A stretch of DNA of 64,000 nucleotides from Cristatella mucedo (Eukaryota; Bryozoa; Phylactolaemata; Cristatellidae), in contig WPIO01000099.1 in assembly GCA_009760855.2 (NCBI GenBank), positions 990,001 to 1,054,000 on the forward strand, written 5' to 3'. Below, piece after piece: positions 58,833-64,000 of the stretch. Made by a program: the position numbers and the translations under genes. How positions within the stretch are numbered: the first letter of the stretch is position 1; every line of letters starts with the position of its first letter. The notes beneath the pieces were generated by a model that had not been told where the DNA came from, ran no database searches, and worked only from the letters and a program-made list of their open reading frames with translations.

Positions 58833-59385
58833 TTAATGCACTTGATAGAGCGTCCTCAGAGAACTCAATCTCTTTCTAGGCGCTTTACATTTGCTGCAAA
58901 GGAAAATGCAATTGAATGGTGAGTAAAATCATGCTTGAAAAACAAACAAAATGAATAATATGGTTAGGGGTGACATGCACAGGGTCAGCATGCAAATGTG
59001 GTTAGTGGCAGCATGCACAGTGCCAGCACGCAAACGCACATCAAGGACGAATCACAGGGACCCACTATATGCTGTCCTAAATAGGTGTTTTTAAGTTCCT
59101 TTTAAATGTGGTCAGGTCAGGGGATGTTCTGACGCAGGTCGGGAGGGAGTTCCAGGCTTTGGGAACATACGAACTAAATGCACGTTTTCCAAAGGATATA
59201 AGGTTTATACGAGGTATTTGTAGACTGTTGGATTCCGAAAGCGGTTGGTACGATGCTTGGCCTTGTGGGGCAGTACATCTGAGAGATAGGCTGGAGCCAA
59301 AGAATGAAGTGACCTAAAAGTGAGCGACGCAACTTTGAAGTGGATCCGTTGCTTGACTGGTAGCCAGAGTAGGTCGGCGAGAAGT
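58797..59385 (-). mobile_element. LINE, minus strand, left (3') part of an interrupted copy
   Basis: A long (TAA)n tail, stem-loop, full 3' UTR and ORF C-terminus up to LLADLLWLPVKQR. Continues at 61553 after the nested plus-strand LINE. Confidence 0.85.
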
Positions 59386-61552
59386 GGAAAGATCCGGACT
59401 AACTGTCCATCGGCAGGCATATGAAGACTACTGTAAGTCGTACCAATCGATCCTAGCAAAGGCCAAGTCTAGCTTTTATCGAAACATTGTTGAATCACAG
59501 ATTCACAATCCAAAAATGATGATGTCGACAATAAACCATCTCCTCAACCGTTCCCAGATTAGCTCCTTACCTGATGATCCTTGTGATGGTCTAGCCGATC
59601 GCTTCTCTCGATTCTGTGTGCAGAAGATAGACAAGATCAGGGAATCCATCCCTGCGATGACAACCTCCCCACTAAAATGCTGTTCCTCGGTTCCTGGCTG
59701 CACCTCAATGTCTGTATTTAAGCAGATCACTAAATCGATCTAGTCCTAAAACACACTAAAAATCACTAAAACGATCTAGTCCTAAAGTTCGTATCTCAAT
59801 AAAAGAAGACAACAAGTCCTCTGGACCCTATTCGCACTGTCCTGTTCCTACATTGCATTGATCTGCTGCTGCCATGCATAACTAACATCATTATTATGTC
59901 ATTAGCCTCAGGTCATGTCCCAGTACCTTTCAAAAAAGCTGTAGTCAGGCCACTTCTCAAGAAAGCGACACTAGACGAAGAGAACTTTAGCAGCTGCCAC
60001 CCAGTCTCCCTTCTACCATTCCTATCAAAGACACTGGAACGGGTCGTGGCTGACCAGATGAACTCGTATATCGAAACCTCACACCTTGCTAGTAAGTTCC
60101 AGTCTGGCTTTAGAGCTAATCACTCCACAGAGCCTGCATTGCTTCGGGTATACAACGACCTACTTAGGAATGCAGACATGGGTAGAGTGTCTCTTCTTGT
60201 TTTGCTTGATCTTTCGGCAGCTTTTGATACCACCGATCACAAAGTTCTTCTAGAGCGCCTCTCATCTCGACTGGCACTGCTCTGCAGTGGTTCAGGTCCT
60301 ATCTCAGTGGGAGACTCCAGAGTATTGACGTGAATGGACAAAGATCGTCTGAAGTACCTCCGAAATACGGAGTACCTCAGGGCTCCGTGCTGGGTCCGGT
60401 TCTTTTCACGGTTTATACTCTCCCTCTTGCTGATGTGATTGCCAAGCACAATCTAGGCTTTCACTTCTTTGCCGATGACACTCAGTTGCACCTTTGCTTT
60501 GATCCCTCCCAGCCTTCGAGCACCTCAAATTCTCTCAACTCACTTGCTGCATGCATTGATGACATCTGCACATGGATGGCAGCAAATTTTCTAAAACTAA
60601 ATGATGATAAAATTAACTTACTAGTTATGGGCAAACCGAGTGTGATTCAGAGACTCTCAAAATTGGGTCTGCCAGCATATCTCCTGTTGAATCAGCTCGC
60701 AATCTAGGTGTCATATTCCAAAGCGACCTCTCGTTAGACGACCATATCAGCTCCACAGTCAAATCTGCCTATTTTCAGCTTCATAACATTGCTAAAATTT
60801 GGGCTTGTTTATATTAGGATACCACGTCCAAGTTGGTCCATGCATTTGTGACATCCCGTCTCGACTTCTGCAACTCACTGCTTACTGGCCTACCAGCATG
60901 TGCAATCAGGCGATTGCAGCTGGTGCAAAACTCTGCAGCTAGGCATGTCTGTCGTGAGCGTCGCAGTGGCCACATTACTCCACTTCTCGCCGACCTGCAC
61001 TGGCTACCAGTCAAGCAACGGATTGACTTCAAGGTTTTGTCGCTCACTTTTAGATCCCTTCATTCTATGGCTCCAGCCTATCTCTCAGATATACTCCCCC
61101 ATCAGGCCAAGCATCGTACCGCCCGCTTTTCGGAATCCAACAGTCTACAAATACCTCGTACAAACCTTAAATCCTTTGGAGACCGTGCATTTAGTTAGTA
61201 TGCTTCCAAAGCCTGGAACTCCCTCCCAACCTGCGTCAGAACATCCCCTGACCTGACCACATTCAAAAGAAACTTAAAAACACCTATTTAGGACAGCATT
61301 TAGTGGGTCCCTTTGATTCATCCTTGATGTGCTTATGCATGCTGACACTGTGCATGCTGCCACTAACCACATTTGCATGATGACCCTGTGTATGTCACCC
61401 CTAACCATATTATTCATTATGTTTGTTTATCAAGCATGATTTTACTTACCATTCAATTGCATTTCCCTTTGCCGCAAATGTAAAGCGCCCAGAGAGATTA
61501 AGTTCTCCGAGGGCGCTTTATCAAGTGCATTATTATTACTATTATTATGTAG
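59386..61552 (+). mobile_element. Longest LINE copy: EN-RT linker, RT and 3' end, nested
   Basis: 5'-truncated in the linker between endonuclease and RT (SGLTVHRQAYEDYCKSY). Then NFSSCHPVSLLPFLSKTLER, LLDLSAAFDTTDHKVLLERL, GVPQGSVLGPVLFTVYTLPL, FFADDTQLHLC (FADD at 60468-60479) and the C-terminal domain. A 10-bp deletion after CTCATCTCG (near 60271) and a TAG near 60815 kill it. 3' UTR, stem-loop and (ATT)n are intact. Sits inside a minus-strand LINE. Confidence 0.9.
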
Positions 61553-62640
61553 CAACAGTGACGCTCACGACAGACAAGACTAGCTGCAGAGTTTTGCACC
61601 AGCTGTAATCGCCTGATTGCACATGCCGGTAGGCCAGCAGGCAGTGAGTTACAGAAGTCAAGATGGGATGTCACAAATGCATGGACCAACTTAGGCGTGG
61701 TACCCTTATATAAACAAGCCCAAATTTTAGCAATGTTATATAACTGAAAGTAGGGAGACTTGACTGTGGAGCTGATGTGGTCGTCTAACGAGAGGTCACT
61801 TTGGAACAAGACACATAGATTTCGAGCTGATCCAACAGGAGATATGCTGGCAGACCCAATTTTGAGCGTTAGCCTTTCCAATTTCTGAATCACACTTGGT
61901 TTGCCCATAACTAGTAAGTTAATTTTATCATCATTTAGTTTTAGAAAATTTGCTGCCATCTATGTGCAGATATCATCAATGCATGCAGCAAGTGAGTTGA
62001 GAGAATTTGAGGTGCTCGAAGGCTGGGAGGGATCAAAGCAAAGGTACAACTGAGTGTCATCGGCAAAGAAATGAAAGCCTAGATTGTGCTTGGCAATCAC
62101 ATCAGCAAGAAGGAGAGTATAAACCGTGAAAAGAACCGAACCTAGCACGGAGCCCTGAGGTACTCCGTATTTCGGAGGTACTTCAGATGATCTTTGTCCA
62201 TTCACGTCAATACTCTGGAGTCTCCCACTGAGATAGGACCTGAACCACTGCAGAGCAGTGCCAGTGATGCCCAGGCGAGATGAGAGGCGCTCTAGAAGAA
62301 CTTTGTGATCGATGGTATCAGAAGCCGCCGAAAGATCGAGCAAAACAAGCAGAGACACTCTCCCCATGTCTGCATTCCTAAGTAGGTCGTTGTATACCCT
62401 AAGCAATGCTGACTCTGTGGAGTGATTAGCTCTAAAGCCAGGCTGGAACTGACTAGCAAGGTTCGAAGTTTCAATATGAGTTCATCTGGTCTGCCACGAC
62501 CCGTTCACCAGTGTCTTTGATAGGAATGGTTAGAAGGGAGATTGGGCGGTAGTTGCTAAAGTTCTCTTGGTCTAGTGTCGCTATCCTGATTCGAGGTAGC
62601 CTTGATTTGGTAAACTCTGCAATATGTGAGATTAGAGTTG
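61553..62640 (-). mobile_element. LINE, minus strand, right (RT) part of the interrupted copy
   Basis: Resumes with CAACAGTGACGCTCACGACA, the sequence that follows the breakpoint at 59385. Minus strand: LVLLDLSAASDTIDHKVLLE, GVPQGSVLGSVLFTVYTLLL, FFADDTQLYLC, then TAG at 61960-61962 in place of the Trp of TWMAANF. Confidence 0.87.
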
Positions 62641-62991
62641 ATTCCCAAAGTGTGCATTGAGTTCTCTGGCCAACACTATACATGAATATTGTATATGTAT
62701 ACTATATATATTTATATGGATAGATAAACAAAGCAATATATACACATATATATTTATATCAGCTGAAAGCACTGGGATAATTCCCAGACATTTGATATAA
62801 ACTATTAATAACCAAATTGACATTAAGACTGGAAAAAATAAACCTGAATCCATTTACAAAATCGATTCCTCTTGCGACGAAGGTTATTTGAGCAATACAA
62901 TGTCACGAGTTTAGGCAACTGCTATGCAGCTCAGCACATATCTAATTTTGATTAATGCTAGTTTAATATGGAATGAGAGCAGAAACATTTA
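62641..62991. other. Downstream flank of the dehydrogenase exon
   Basis: AT-rich. On the minus strand ATTAAA at 62962-62967 lies about 25 nt after the stop codon and may be the poly(A) signal. Confidence 0.45.
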
Positions 62992-63245
62992 CTAATTTAC
63001 TGCTTTCATTAAGCTGCGTGACCACGCTGTGATGAATCGCAGGACTGGTTCTGGCAAAGCATTCGCAATCTCCAGCATAATCTGATGCCAGAAATATCCA
63101 CAGGTGTCGTCGGCCGTTCCCAGAGTACCAAGAGCAGACCGGACGTAGGTTGCAGCCGAAGGTGCCCCTAACTGGCTTCTGTTTTGCACAGGACTCGACA
63201 TGCTGGATGAGACAATGCCTGTTGTGAGAGTCTGGATGACAATGC
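62992..63245 (-). CDS. HSDL1/HSD17B12-family short-chain dehydrogenase, terminal exon
   Basis: Minus-strand exon after acceptor TTCCTTTTTAG, phase 1 in, coding IVIQTLTTGIVSSSMSSPV, then APSAATYVRSALGTLG, GYFWHQIMLEIANALPE and a TAA stop. The order (IVQ..., a Met, PSxxxYVRSALxTLG, GYxxH) is that of the C-terminal part of 17-beta-HSD type 12/3-ketoacyl-CoA reductases and of HSDL1, membrane-bound SDR proteins. The end (SRSLMKAVN) resembles HSDL1 more than HSD17B12, as there is no dilysine ER signal. The Rossmann fold and catalytic YxxxK exons lie beyond 64000, so activity cannot be judged. At least one intron follows to the right. Confidence 0.78.
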
Positions 63246-63617
63246 CTAAAAAGGAATTTGCAACATTAATTATAGTAGAAGGACATTGAGAAACACTTGC
63301 CGTCCATTTGGAACGGAACAGATTTGCAGCAACAGAAAAAGTTCACACTGCAGCAGTATCTCAAAATCCACTAAGCGAACTGCTGTTCTTGAGTATTAAA
63401 GTTTTACCAAGAACCCTGCAAGAACAGTCAACGACCAAGAAACTAATTATGTCCTATGCATATACTGAATAAAATGAGGCCACTATAAGGCAGCCTTAAA
63501 ACTGTATGTATCTGGATGCTAGTACACACTGCTAAACTGATATAGTACCAGTTTGGGACCCATACGACAGTAGTATTTTTAATATTACTAAGTCTTTTAC
63601 ATAGTGCTACAATTAAA
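63246..63617 (-). other. Intron of the HSDL1/HSD17B12-family gene
   Basis: AT-rich; no exon recognised. Confidence 0.45.
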
Positions 63618-63960
63618 TTGATCTATATTTAATAATTATTATAACACATTCACATAGCAACCTCATGAAACTTAATCTCTTCATAAGCACTTTACATATA
63701 TGATGTGCAGCAAGCATGATCAAACGATTGGTGGTAGCTTGCACAATGTCAACAAACATACTGTGGTTAGAGGTGACATACATAGTGTCAACATGTAAAA
63801 TATGGTTAATGGTAGCATTCACAGTGTTAGCACGAATAAACCCACTGAAGGACGAATCACAAGGACCCCCTAAATGCTGTGATAAACAGGTACGTTTTTA
63901 GCTTCTTTAAAAAAATGGTCCAAGTAAGGGGATGTCGTGACGTCCAGTTAATGTCGAGGT
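63618..63960 (-). mobile_element. LINE 3' part, minus strand, decayed
   Basis: AATAATTATTATAAC start, CTTAATCTCTTCATAAGC (stem-loop), GATCAAACGATTGGTGG, then GGACCCCCTAAATGCTGTG and CAGGTACGTTTTTAGC (ORF end). Older than the copies at 58-61 kb. Confidence 0.7.
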
Positions 63961-64000
63961 GCAATGCATTCAGCTCGAATGTGCTGCTAATGCAAAGTCG

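Overview
This is a stretch of repeat-rich animal (metazoan) nuclear DNA. The evidence is split genes with GT/AG introns, vertebrate-like beta-tubulins, a pancreatic-lipase-family gene with a PLAT domain, a nuclear-coded mitochondrial ATP synthase subunit, tRNA-derived SINEs, and many copies of one L2/CR1-like LINE ending in (ATT)n. The coding exons and the 9-15 kb block are GC- and CpG-rich; the introns are AT-rich. I cannot name the species. An invertebrate or early-branching chordate with a LINE-rich genome fits best. There are no prokaryotic features.

Layout, left to right. 1-1 kb: LINE debris. 3.3-8.0 kb: beta-tubulin gene 1 on the minus strand (4 exons, 446 aa). 8.0-9.0 kb: its CCAAT-containing promoter side and a 657-bp (GA)n tract. 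9-17 kb: CpG-rich, apparently non-coding DNA with SINEs, LINE pieces and foldback-element fragments. 17.6-26.6 kb: beta-tubulin gene 2, same strand and exon plan (448 aa). 27-37 kb: SINE and LINE debris with no recognised gene. 37.4-38.2 kb: two exons of the ATP synthase epsilon subunit (minus strand). 40.7-58.3 kb: a pancreatic-lipase-like gene on the plus strand, rebuilt here from nine exons (the first is a candidate) with compatible phases at every junction. Its introns are packed with LINEs, a foldback element and a 30-bp minisatellite. 58.8-62.6 kb: a minus-strand LINE with a plus-strand LINE nested inside it. 63.0-63.2 kb: terminal exon of an HSDL1/HSD17B12-family dehydrogenase (minus strand); the rest lies beyond the right edge.

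The host genes share no pathway; their proximity looks incidental. The most notable points are: (1) the lipase keeps the Asp and His of its catalytic triad, but the nucleophile Ser of GHSLG is Gly, so it is probably a pseudoenzyme; (2) the two tubulin genes differ by about 11% in exon 1 but only about 1% in exon 4, which suggests directional gene conversion; (3) one SINE family carries the LINE's own 3' stem-loop as its tail; (4) a 428-bp foldback element has 52-bp inverted ends. I found no clearly new molecular system; these are the best leads.
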